Positions 54,368 to 63,238 of a DNA stretch of 64,000 nucleotides are shown here, piece after piece. The notes below the pieces were generated by a model that saw only the letters and a list, made by a program, of their open reading frames with translations, had not been told where the DNA came from and searched no databases. Position 1 is the stretch's first letter. The number at the start of each line of letters is the position of its first letter. The stretch is from an uncultured Clostridium sp. (GTDB lineage: Bacteria; Bacillota; Clostridia; TANB77; CAG-508), in NCBI GenBank assembly GCA_948469315.1, contig CAOKLQ010000003.1, forward strand, positions 1 to 64,000, in the 5' to 3' direction. A program made the translations under genes and the position numbers.

Positions 54368-54695
54368 TTAAATGCAAAATTTAACATTATCATATATTGG
54401 TATTACCTTTAAAGCTCCTGACATTTCTAAAATTTTTTTAGCTGATTTATGTAAGTTTATAATTCCTAAATCTCCTCCTAGCATATTTGCTAATCTATAT
54501 CTTCCGAAGTAGGAAACCTATCCCACTACTATCCATGAAGCTAACACTATCAAAATCAAATATAACTTTTTTAGGCATATATCTTTCAATTTCATAATCA
54601 ATCTTCCTCCTTAGTTCTTCTGCCACGCAATGATCTATTTCTTCTGTTAATTTAACTAATAATAACTTGTCCTTTTCTACAAAATTAACATCCAA
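54368..54695 (-). CDS. spoIIAA: Anti-sigma F factor antagonist, +1 shift at CGG
   Basis: A STAS-domain protein that releases SigF from SpoIIAB when dephosphorylated. The phosphorylation motif SFMDSSGIGFLL is intact, with Ser in DSSG. The frame then breaks at CTT CGG AAG and would stop two codons later, giving 66 residues. Skipping the C gives LL-GRYRLANMLGGDL, the expected STAS continuation, and the stop at 54368. The 108 residues then match the normal length. AAAGGAGG lies upstream of the ATG. The first gene of the sigF operon. Confidence 0.92.
54504..54506 (-). other. CGG +1 recoding site in spoIIAA
   Basis: Context CTA CTT CGG AAG ATA TAG. The +1 reading gives Leu-Gly-Arg-Tyr, the conserved segment following the phosphoserine motif. 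Confidence 0.85.
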
Positions 54696-54965
54696 ACCTT
54701 TTACCTCCTTTGTGATTTTTATTTATTATAATCCTACTGGTAATTTTTTCCAATAGCGAAACTTAGGAAGTTTTAGCAAATTTTGAAAAGTTTTCGACAT
54801 TATTTTTATAAGTGATTTTTTGAATTATTGTGCACTTATTAATTTCTCCTGCATTTGTATATTTATGATTTTATATTTATCAATTACCTTAGATGTAATA
54901 TTATTAACATATTTACAAATACTAAAATATAATACTAATAAATATTTTAATTGGAGGTATTTAAT

Positions 54966-56814
54966 TTGTGTGGTTTAGTTGGATTTGTTGATTATAAAAA
55001 AGATGTTAATTCTTATAGAAATGTTTTACATGATATGACTGACACTTTGCAAAAAAGAGGTCCTGATGAAGTTCGGTTATTACATAAATGATAATGTGGC
55101 ATTAGGACATAGGCGTTTAATTGTTATTGACCCTGATGGTGGAAAACAACCTATGATAGAGACTTATTCTTATGGAGAATATGTAATTGTTTATAATGGG
55201 CAAATTTATAATACTAAAGAACTTCGAAAAGCTCTTATAGATGAAGGATATGAATTTAATGGTCATTGTGATACAGAAGTTTTACTAAAAAGTTTTATTC
55301 ATTATGGGTATGATACTCCAAAACACCTAAATGGAATTTTCTCTTTTGCTGTTTGGAATAGTAGAAAACAAGAACTATTTTTAGCAAGAGATCATTTTGG
55401 AATTAAGCCTTTATTTTATACCATATGTAATAATACTTTAGTTTTTGCTTCTGAGATAAAAGCTTTATTTAAATATCCTGGAATAGAAAAGAAAGTAGAT
55501 AGACAAGGAATAAGTGAACTTTTTGGAATTGGTCCAGCACATACTCCTGGAACTACAGTATTTAAAGATATTTTTGAAATCAAACCTGCTCATTTTGCTA
55601 TCTACAATTCGTCTGGTTTGCATATAGGAAGATATTGGAAATTAAAAACTACAAAGCATACAGATAATTTTGAAGATACTTGTGACAAAGTTCATTTTTT
55701 ATTAGATGATGCAATTAAAAGACAACTTGTCTCTGATGTTCCTTTATGTGTTATGCTATCTGGCGGTTTAGATTCAAGTATAATAGTTGCATATGCTAGT
55801 AATTATTGTAAAAAACATGGTCTTCCACCTTTAGATACATTTTCAGTTGATTATGTAGATAATGATAAAAACTTTGTAAAGAGTGATTTTCAACCTAATT
55901 CAGATAATTATTACATTGACTTAATGAAAGATAAGTTTGAGACAAATCACCACAAAATAATTATAGATACACCTGAACTTGTAGATTCTTTAGAAGATGC
56001 AATGCTAGCACGTGATTTTCCTGGTATGGCTGATGTTGATTCTTCATTTTTACTATTTTGCAAAAATATCAAAAAAGAAGCTACAGTTTGCTTATCTGGT
56101 GAATGTTCAGACGAAATTTTTGCAGGTTACCCATGGTTTTTTAGGTCTGACAGTTTAAATAGTGGAACTTTCCCATGGTCTATTGCAATTCAAGAAAGAC
56201 AGCATATTTTAAATCCAGATATATCTTCTAAAATAAATTTAAAAGATTATATAGATTATAGATATAATGAAAGTTTATCTGATATACAATTTTTAGATTC
56301 AGATTCTTATGAAACACATGAAAAAAGAAAAATAACTCATTTAACAATGAATTGGTTTATGCAAACACTTTTAGATAGGTCTGATAGAACATCTATGTAC
56401 AATGGTTTAGAACTTCGTGTTCCTTTTTGCGATTACAGATTAGTTGAGTATATGTGGAATGTACCATGGGAAATAAAAGCATTAAATGGACGTGAAAAAG
56501 GTCTTCTTAGATATGTTGTAAGAGATTTATTACCATCAGAAATTGTAGACAGAAAAAAATCACCTTACCCAAAAACTCATAATCCAAATTACTTAGCAAA
56601 AGTTAAACAGATGCTTACAGATATAATGAATAAACCAAATGCTCCTATTAATGATTTATTAAATAGAAAGTATATTTTAGAAATATTAGAAACAGATGGA
56701 AGAGCATTTACAAGACCTTGGTTTGGTCAGCTTATGACTGGACCACAACTAATGGCTTATCTTTGCCAGGTGAATATGTGGCTTGAGAGGTATCAGCCTA
56801 AAATTGAGTTGTAA
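54966..56814 (+). CDS. asnB: Asparagine synthetase B, +1 shift at CGG
   Basis: A glutamine-dependent enzyme making asparagine from aspartate. The start TTG 54966, 8 nt after GGAGG, gives Met-Cys-Gly: Cys2 is the amidotransferase nucleophile. The first frame (RGPDEV) breaks at GTT CGG TTA and stops after three more codons. Skipping the C gives V-G-Y-Y-I-N-D-N-V-A-L-G-H-R-R-L, the family sequence. The C-terminal domain has the PP-loop LSGGLDSSI. With the shift the protein is 615 residues, normal for AsnB. The 3' end has two degenerate copies downstream (59503 and 62575), suggesting repeated integration at this site. Confidence 0.92.
55074..55076 (+). other. CGG +1 recoding site in asnB
   Basis: Codon 37, context GAA GTT CGG TTA. 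Skipping the C gives Val-Gly-Tyr-Tyr; otherwise the frame stops after TTA CAT AAA. Confidence 0.85.
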
Positions 56815-56984
56815 AATATTTTATTTATTTTTTGGTTACTGAAATTATACTTTCTAATTTACTAAAAATCAATAGTTTAATAAATTTTTGACTATAACAC
56901 ATTTTGGATAATTTAAGGAAATATGTTTTTAACGAATTTTCTTTTTAAAGTAATATTTTTAGCTATTTTTCAATAACAAACTAT

Positions 56985-57036
56985 TGAAAAAGCAGGGGGA
57001 TAAATTATTGTAAATCACATCTATTTTCCCCTTGTT
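56985..57036 (-). terminator. Terminator-like stem after the BRO-family gene
   Basis: CAAGGGGA and TCCCCCTG arms with a long loop, followed on the minus strand by CTTTTT. Moderately convincing. Confidence 0.5.
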
Positions 57037-57046
57037 TTATATAAAA

Positions 57047-58276
57047 TTATTTTTTAAAATACGTTTCTGCATAAAAATTATTGTCCCTTAACATTTTATC
57101 AATAGACTCAAACTTACAATCTGCAAATTCTTGACACAAATCAAGTATTTCTTTTTCATTATCTTTATTTAAAACGTATCTTTTAATTTTTCCATCATTA
57201 AATTTAAAAATAAAAACTTTTTCCTTGCCTAAATATTCGTTCCAAAATCCATTTTGTAATGTCTCAAAAATAAAATTCTCAAACATTTCTATTTTATCAC
57301 TCGAAAATGAAATTCCATAATTATTTCCATAGGGTTTTATTTCAAAATTATTTTCTTGTAATTTATCTATATTGCTAATTCCCATAATATAACTATAATT
57401 CATCATTTTTCCTTCTTTCAATATTTTGTTACTATCTAAATTATCTGTCTTTAAATATTTATAATCTAATGTATTTGAATTGCTAATAACTGTTTTACCT
57501 AAATTCTTTTCTAAATCTTCTCTTGCAACTTTTGCTGTATGACAACCCATTTTTGCTACTTCTCTATTTGCTTTTAATCCATAAGGTCTATGTTCTTTTG
57601 CAAGTTCTCTTGTCGCTATTTCTCCTAAATCTGTTAATGCTACTTCAATATCTGTCATATTATCTCTTAATGATTCTTTTCTAATATTTTTATAATCTTT
57701 ATACTCACTTGCTTTCATTCCTGACCAACTTTGATAAATTTCATTAGTCAATATAGCATATTCATGATTTTGCTTAATACCATTTTCTTTCCATACATCT
57801 GTTAACTTCTTTCTATCTAAAATACCCTTTAAACGTGCTTCAATCCATTTATCTGAATAACCTCTGTTTCTGTAATAGTCAATCGCTCTATTCATAGCAA
57901 TTTCTGGATTAAAAATCTCATCTATTCTTTCATTTCCCATTTTTGCAAGCCATAATTTAAAAGGCTCTGCTTTTGGACTTGGTATTGATTCAATCAATCT
58001 TAATATTCCTTTTGTATCTAATGTATCTGTTTCACGCATTTTACCATCTGTGGCCTTCATTTTCAACTGCACGATATTTTCGTGCAGTTGACTTCCTTCT
58101 TGTTTTAATTTTCTTTTTAAATCACTCCAATAGTTTCTTGGAATATTGCTGTTAGTTAATGCTCCAATAACATCTACAACACTAAAATAATATTCTTCCT
58201 TTTCACTATCCCAAGCACTTCTTATCTCACTGTCTTCAAAAAGATTTGATATTGTTTCTAGTTTATTATTTTCCAC
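57047..58276 (-). CDS. BRO-family (phage antirepressor-type) protein
   Basis: The N-terminal Bro-N domain is clear: IRSAWDSEKEEYYFSVVDVI, MRETDTLDTKGILRLIESIP and SPKAEPFKLWLAKMGNERID. The body continues in the known chromosomal BRO-like form (GYSDKWIEARLKGILDR and REVAKMGCHTAKVARE). A C-terminal extension from about residue 290 is not recognised. Length is 409 residues. BRO proteins are DNA-binding regulators of phages and mobile elements. It lies in the region bounded by asnB 3' copies. Confidence 0.85.
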   Translation of the reverse strand: MENNKLETISNLFEDSEIRSAWDSEKEEYYFSVVDVIGALTNSNIPRNYWSDLKRKLKQEGSQLHENIVQLKMKATDGKMRETDTLDTKGILRLIESIPSPKAEPFKLWLAKMGNERIDEIFNPEIAMNRAIDYYRNRGYSDKWIEARLKGILDRKKLTDVWKENGIKQNHEYAILTNEIYQSWSGMKASEYKDYKNIRKESLRDNMTDIEVALTDLGEIATRELAKEHRPYGLKANREVAKMGCHTAKVAREDLEKNLGKTVISNSNTLDYKYLKTDNLDSNKILKEGKMMNYSYIMGISNIDKLQENNFEIKPYGNNYGISFSSDKIEMFENFIFETLQNGFWNEYLGKEKVFIFKFNDGKIKRYVLNKDNEKEILDLCQEFADCKFESIDKMLRDNNFYAETYFKK

Positions 58277-58303
58277 TAAAACCTCCTTTCATATTATAAA
58301 ACA

Positions 58304-59137
<834 letters not shown>

Positions 59138-59198
59138 TCACTCCTATTTTATATTTGATATTATTTTAAAACACTTGTTTTGTAAAGTCAAGCAAATT

Positions 59199-59345
59199 TT
59201 AACTTTTATCTAAATTATTTAGTTTCATAATTAATAATTGTTCCATTGCTTTTTGAAAACTTAATCCATCATTATTAAATTTTCTTATAACTGTATATTC
59301 ACTCTTTTGTTTTTTGTTTGTATTGTCTTTTGAATTTTCTTCCAT
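59199..59345 (-). CDS. Small recombinase-associated-type protein, 48 aa, orphan
   Basis: ATG 59345 begins EENSKDNTNKKQKSEYTVIR, then KFNNDGLSFQKAMEQLLIMK. The pattern resembles the small proteins preceding recombinases 1 and 2, but no recombinase follows here. It may be the remnant of a lost integration module at the asnB site. Confidence 0.5.
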   Translation of the reverse strand: MEENSKDNTNKKQKSEYTVIRKFNNDGLSFQKAMEQLLIMKLNNLDKS

Positions 59346-59502
59346 TTTATTTTTCCTTTCATTAGTATTTTATATAGATAATTACATTGATAAATTTATT
59401 TTTCTGTTGCTTAATTTCATTTTTATTAAAATTCGTGATTTGCCATTTTTGATTAAGCCTTACAGCCCCTAATAAAATTGATATGTGTTTTTTTCTGACA
59501 GC

Positions 59503-59585
59503 CAAAGACAGGACCTCAACTTATGGCTTATCTTTGTCAAGTTAATATGTGGATTGAGAGGTATCAGCCTAAAATTGAGTTGTAA
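59503..59585 (+). repeat. Copy of the asnB 3' end (possible attachment site)
   Basis: Translated in frame it gives TGPQLMAYLCQVNMWIERYQ then PKIEL and stop, the last codons of asnB with one substitution (Leu to Ile). At DNA level it carries several synonymous changes, so it is not a recent exact duplication. It marks the right border of the segment 56815-59500. Confidence 0.8.
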
Positions 59586-59602
59586 ATACAATATTAGTAT
59601 AA

Positions 59603-59637
59603 ACTTGAAGTTCCATTTTGGAACCTCAAGTTTTATT
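59603..59637 (+). terminator. Terminator after the asnB 3' copy
   Basis: AACTTGAAGTTCC and GGAACCTCAAGTT form a stem followed by TTATTT. It would have served the asnB transcript. Confidence 0.7.
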
Positions 59638-59699
59638 TCTATATCTTATTCTAAAAAATTCCTTTTTTAGAATTACTATAACTGATTTCCTATTATTCA

Positions 59700-61172
59700 T
59701 TAATCATTCTTTTTTAAAAGTGGATATAAAACAACATCTCTAATATTATATTGATTTGTAAGAAACTGTATAAACCTATCAATTCCTAACCCCCAACCCG
59801 AAATTGGTGGCATACCATATTCCATAGCTTTTATATATTCATAGTCTATTGACATTGCCTCTTCATCGCCATTATCTTTTAATTTATTTTGTTCTATAAA
59901 TCTTCTTTCCTGTTCTTTGGCATCTACTAATTCAGAATATCCATTTAAAATTTCTTCACCATTGACTATTAATTGAAATCTATCAACAATATTAGGGTTA
60001 TTGTCATTTGTTCTTGCAAGAGGTGATAAATCTACTGGGTGTCTTGTTAAATATGTTGGTTTTATTATTTTAGGTCTACTTACTTTTTTATATAGCAAAT
60101 CTATTAGATTTCCTCTTCCTAATTTTTCTATATTTTCATCCTCTAATGTAATATTTTTACTTCTTATTTCTTGCAATAGTTTACTTGCAGTTTCAAATTT
60201 ATCTATATCAATGTTACTGTCTTTTATAAGCAAATCTCTAAAAGATATTTCTTCCCATTCTTCTCCAAAATCTATTAATTGGTCTTTTATTTGAATTTTT
60301 AAATTACCTTTGAATAATTTATTAAAGATATATAAAACCATTTCTCTAATCAATTTCATATTATCTCTATAATTAAAGTAAGCACTGTATGCTTCAACCA
60401 TTGTAAAGTCTTGAAGGTGGTTTATACTTATTCCCTCATTTCTAAAATCTCTAGCTACTTCATATACATTTGTGAATCCTCCAACTATTAATTTTTTTAA
60501 TGTAAGTTCTGGAGATATTCTTAAATATACATCTGAATTGTAAGCATTATGGTGGGCTATAAAAGGTCTTGCTAAAGCACCTGATGCATTGTTTTGTAAA
60601 GCTGGTGTATCCACTTCAATAAATCCTTTATTGTCTAGAAATTCTCTTAATAATTTTATAAATTTTGACCTTAATAAAAATCTTTTTCTCGTTTCTTCAT
60701 TCATTATTAAATCTAAATGTCTTTCTCTATAAGTCATTTCTTGGTCTGTTAATCCATGAAATTTTTCTGGTAGTGGTCTTATTGCTTTGCCTAAAAAGAT
60801 ATATTCAAATACTTCTACTGTTTTTTCTCCTGAAGGTGTTGTAAATATTTTTCCGTTTACACCAATAAAATCCCCTATATCAATAGTTTCGTGGAACATT
60901 AAATATTTTTCTTCTCCTATATTATTTTTAGTAATATAACATTGTATATGTCCTTCTATGTCTTGAATATCTATGAAAGTTATTTTTCCCATTTTTCTTT
61001 TAGCCATTATTCTTCCTGCAATTTTTACATTTTCTGTATCATCTTTTAGTTTCATTGCTTCTTTTAAAGTATAATTTGTTTCATATCTTTCTGGGTGTAT
61101 TTGTATTCCATAATTAGTTAATCTTTGTTCTTTTTCTAATCTTACAGCTTTTAATTCATTTATATCAGCCAT
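59700..61172 (-). CDS. lysS: Lysyl-tRNA synthetase, class II
   Basis: Charges tRNA-Lys. The OB-fold anticodon domain comes first (VKIAGRIMAKRKMGKITFID). The class II motifs follow: motif 2 FRNEGISINHLQDFTMVE and motif 3 GWGLGIDRFIQFLTN. Length is 490 residues. It is preceded by a T-box leader. It lies between the two degenerate asnB 3' copies, hence possibly on an island; it may also be the ancestral chromosomal gene flanked by islands. Confidence 0.96.
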   Translation of the reverse strand: MADINELKAVRLEKEQRLTNYGIQIHPERYETNYTLKEAMKLKDDTENVKIAGRIMAKRKMGKITFIDIQDIEGHIQCYITKNNIGEEKYLMFHETIDIGDFIGVNGKIFTTPSGEKTVEVFEYIFLGKAIRPLPEKFHGLTDQEMTYRERHLDLIMNEETRKRFLLRSKFIKLLREFLDNKGFIEVDTPALQNNASGALARPFIAHHNAYNSDVYLRISPELTLKKLIVGGFTNVYEVARDFRNEGISINHLQDFTMVEAYSAYFNYRDNMKLIREMVLYIFNKLFKGNLKIQIKDQLIDFGEEWEEISFRDLLIKDSNIDIDKFETASKLLQEIRSKNITLEDENIEKLGRGNLIDLLYKKVSRPKIIKPTYLTRHPVDLSPLARTNDNNPNIVDRFQLIVNGEEILNGYSELVDAKEQERRFIEQNKLKDNGDEEAMSIDYEYIKAMEYGMPPISGWGLGIDRFIQFLTNQYNIRDVVLYPLLKKND

Positions 61173-61216
61173 AACAATCCCTCCTAAAAAATTTTTTAAA
61201 TGTTTTTTATAAGTTC

Positions 61217-61484
61217 AAAAAATCTCTAGGGATTTTCCCTAGAGACGATATATATCGTGGTACCACTCTATTTTATTAATATATTTCTATATTAAACTTA
61301 TAACGTACATTCATACGTTTGTGCTATAACAGGCACTCCTGTAATAACCTACTTTTAGTTCAGCTATTCATCTCTGGATCCTTTTTCATTAAATTTTTAC
61401 ACATTCCTTCTCAGCTTATAGGAATTTCTCTGTAATGATATTATATTTAATTACTCTTTCCTTCATTGATTTTATTTATATTAT
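61217..61484 (-). promoter_or_regulatory. T-box riboswitch of lysS
   Basis: The leader contains the conserved T-box AGAGTGGTACCACG (about 61256-61270), followed by the terminator TCTCTAGGG/CCCTAGAGA with TTTTTT (61217-61245). Upstream stem I features include GCTGAGAAGG and GATCCAGAGATGA. It should sense uncharged tRNA-Lys. I could not fix the specifier codon with certainty; an AAA-rich run (ATGAAAAAGG) is near the expected place. Confidence 0.88.
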
Positions 61485-61490
61485 GTTAAT

Positions 61491-61519
61491 ATTTTAGAAT
61501 AAAAAATCTCCTTTGTCAA
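61491..61519 (-). promoter_or_regulatory. Promoter of the lysS leader
   Basis: TTGACA and TAAAAT separated by 17 bp on the minus strand, just ahead of the T-box leader. Confidence 0.75.
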
Positions 61520-61547
61520 GTATTTTTATACAACTTTTATTTATAAT

Positions 61548-62483
61548 TCAAACTATTTTACTCATTTTCTTTACATACTCCATATCTTCTATCTTAGAAA
61601 TTGCAAAACATCTCTTTCCCAAATCTTTTAATGACGCTCCACAGTGATATAATTTTTTATTATCGATAGCTATAAATCTATCATGAAATTTATTTGTTTT
61701 AGCTATTTTTAAAGCTCCATATTGCTTATTAAATTTATTAATATCCAATTTGCTTATATTACTATTTTGTGATGTTAATATAACAACTTCTACATCTTTA
61801 TTTTTCTTTGATAACATTTTCAAAATACTATCATCTATATAATTATCTATAATTAAAATTTTACTTTTGGCCGTTTTAATTATATCAATTATCAAACTAT
61901 AACTATCATAAATTTGTCCATCAAAGAATATTTTTTGATTAAATTCACTTTGTCTTTTGTTTTGCAACTCATCAAATACAATATCAAACTTTTTGTCATA
62001 TTCTAAAAATTTATGCTCCATTCTAGTAGATAAATTAAATATGTTAGAATTAGTAGCTATAAATTTTCGCATCTCTACAAATGCATTCATTATATTAATA
62101 CTTACTTGGATTGCAATTTCATTTTTTAGTAATCCTGAAAGCATTGCTATACCTTGCTCTGTAAATACATATGGCAATGTTCTTCTTCCACCATAGTTTT
62201 CTTTTTCTAAACTTGAGGTCGCAATTTGCGACCTCAAGTTTTCTGTTTCATCTTCAGTTAGTTGAAAACAAAAATTTATCGGAAAACGTTCTTTATTTCT
62301 TCTTACAGTTTCATTTATTCTCTTTGTTTCATAATGATACAACATAGCTACATCACTATCTAACATTACTTGTTTTCCTCGAATTGTATAAATTAAATTT
62401 TTAATATTGTCTATATCATATTTTATTAAATCTACTTCTTTATTTATAGAAATTATATTATTTTCTTCATTCATAATTTTCAC
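61548..62483 (-). CDS. ORF6N-domain protein with phospholipase-D-like C-terminus
   Basis: The N-terminal ORF6N domain is complete: IYTIRGKQVMLDSDVAMLYH, then INETVRRNKERFPINFCFQL and YVFTEQGIAMLSGLLKN. The C-terminal part (about 190-311) has SKILIIDNYIDDSILKML and FHDRFIAIDNKKLYHCGAS, the pattern of a PLD-like fold used as an effector in some phage- and defence-linked proteins. Only one H-x-D-like motif is visible. Length is 311 residues. A degenerate copy of the C-terminal coding sequence lies at 63054. Confidence 0.8.
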   Translation of the reverse strand: MKIMNEENNIISINKEVDLIKYDIDNIKNLIYTIRGKQVMLDSDVAMLYHYETKRINETVRRNKERFPINFCFQLTEDETENLRSQIATSSLEKENYGGRRTLPYVFTEQGIAMLSGLLKNEIAIQVSINIMNAFVEMRKFIATNSNIFNLSTRMEHKFLEYDKKFDIVFDELQNKRQSEFNQKIFFDGQIYDSYSLIIDIIKTAKSKILIIDNYIDDSILKMLSKKNKDVEVVILTSQNSNISKLDINKFNKQYGALKIAKTNKFHDRFIAIDNKKLYHCGASLKDLGKRCFAISKIEDMEYVKKMSKIV

Positions 62484-62564
62484 ATCCTTTTAGGTTGCGC
62501 TTATTATAAAACGTTTGTTTTTAAAAGTCAACAGATTTTTATATAATTTCGCCATATATTTTAC

Positions 62565-62617
62565 CACTGCTAGGTTAATATGTGGCTTGAGAAGTATTAA
62601 TCCAAAATTGAATTATA
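62565..62617 (+). repeat. Second, degenerate copy of the asnB 3' end
   Basis: GTTAATATGTGGCTTGAGAA followed by a variant of the last asnB codons ending in a stop. More diverged than the 59503 copy, and one codon is changed to TAA. Suggests an older integration boundary at the same target. Confidence 0.65.
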
Positions 62618-62618
62618 A

Positions 62619-62651
62619 AAGTTTAACTGGGAGGTCCTATTCCTCCCAGTT
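62619..62651 (-). terminator. Terminator after the 62656 gene
   Basis: AACTGGGAGGA and TCCTCCCAGTT-type arms (AACTGGGAGG and CCTCCCAGTT) pair around a short loop, with T's on the minus side. Confidence 0.75.
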
Positions 62652-62655
62652 ATAG

Positions 62656-62916
62656 CTATTTCTTTTCAGCAAGTTTATAATATCTTGCCTCTTCAATAAT
62701 CCTTCCATGTTCTATTAGATTTTTAATTGAAATTTCTATCATTTCTTCAATATTCCATCTTTCAAAAACATGCTGTGACCAATTGTAAGTTTCTTTTAAT
62801 TCTTGTACAATATCCTCAACAAGAAATTCTTCTTTCTTGTTATATGATAATATTGTACAAGAGATTCCAAAGTAAACATCGTCTTCACTCTCTAACGATA
62901 TATTTACAACTGCCAT
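62656..62916 (-). CDS. Hypothetical protein, 86 aa
   Basis: ATG 62916 has an AAAGGAGG-like site upstream. The sequence is a beta-start (AVVNISLESEDDVYFGISC) followed by helices with acidic and aromatic residues (VQELKETYNWSQHVFERWNI), ending LAEKK. It is followed by a terminator. Family not recognised; it lies in the accessory region near the ORF6N gene. Confidence 0.55.
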   Translation of the reverse strand: MAVVNISLESEDDVYFGISCTILSYNKKEEFLVEDIVQELKETYNWSQHVFERWNIEEMIEISIKNLIEHGRIIEEARYYKLAEKK

Positions 62917-63053
62917 TTTCTACCTCCTTTCTGCTAATCTAGCAATCTTATTGTTAATAGTTTTATATAATCCCATTGTTGCATTGGAGGATTTTCTATT
63001 AAATTTCACTCTATTATATTAACATAATTTATAATTATTTTCAACGTTTTGAA

Positions 63054-63212
63054 TAAAATTTATATCTTTTATATTAGAAATGGCAAAACATTTCTTTTCC
63101 AAATCTTTTAATGATGCTCCACAGTGATATAATTCTCTATTATCTATTACTATAAATCTATCATGAAATTTGTTTGTTATTGCTACTTTTAATGTTGGAT
63201 ATTGTTTTTATT
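63054..63212 (-). pseudogene. Fragment of an ORF6N/PLD-like gene (3' part)
   Basis: The DNA closely matches the 3' part of the 61548 gene (including TGATGCTCCACAGTGATATA and ATCTATCATGAAATTTGTTT, each with few differences). It lacks the N-terminal domain and has no start. It is a leftover of a second copy, probably from recombination in this region. Confidence 0.7.
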
Positions 63213-63238
63213 TAAATTCTTCTATGATACACATATTT

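Noticed and set aside
3949..55076. CGG reassigned to another amino acid (for example Trp or Gln)
   Set aside because: A simple reassignment would keep the frame. All twelve sites need a one-base offset, which reassignment cannot explain.
3949..55076. The twelve breaks as sequencing errors or independent pseudogenes
   Set aside because: Considered seriously; rejected as the leading view because every break is at the same codon in the same phase and precedes a family-expected Gly. It remains the main alternative until reads are checked.
61957..62196. Plus-strand frames in the ORF6N and other gene regions
   Set aside because: These are antisense shadows of clearly homologous minus-strand genes.
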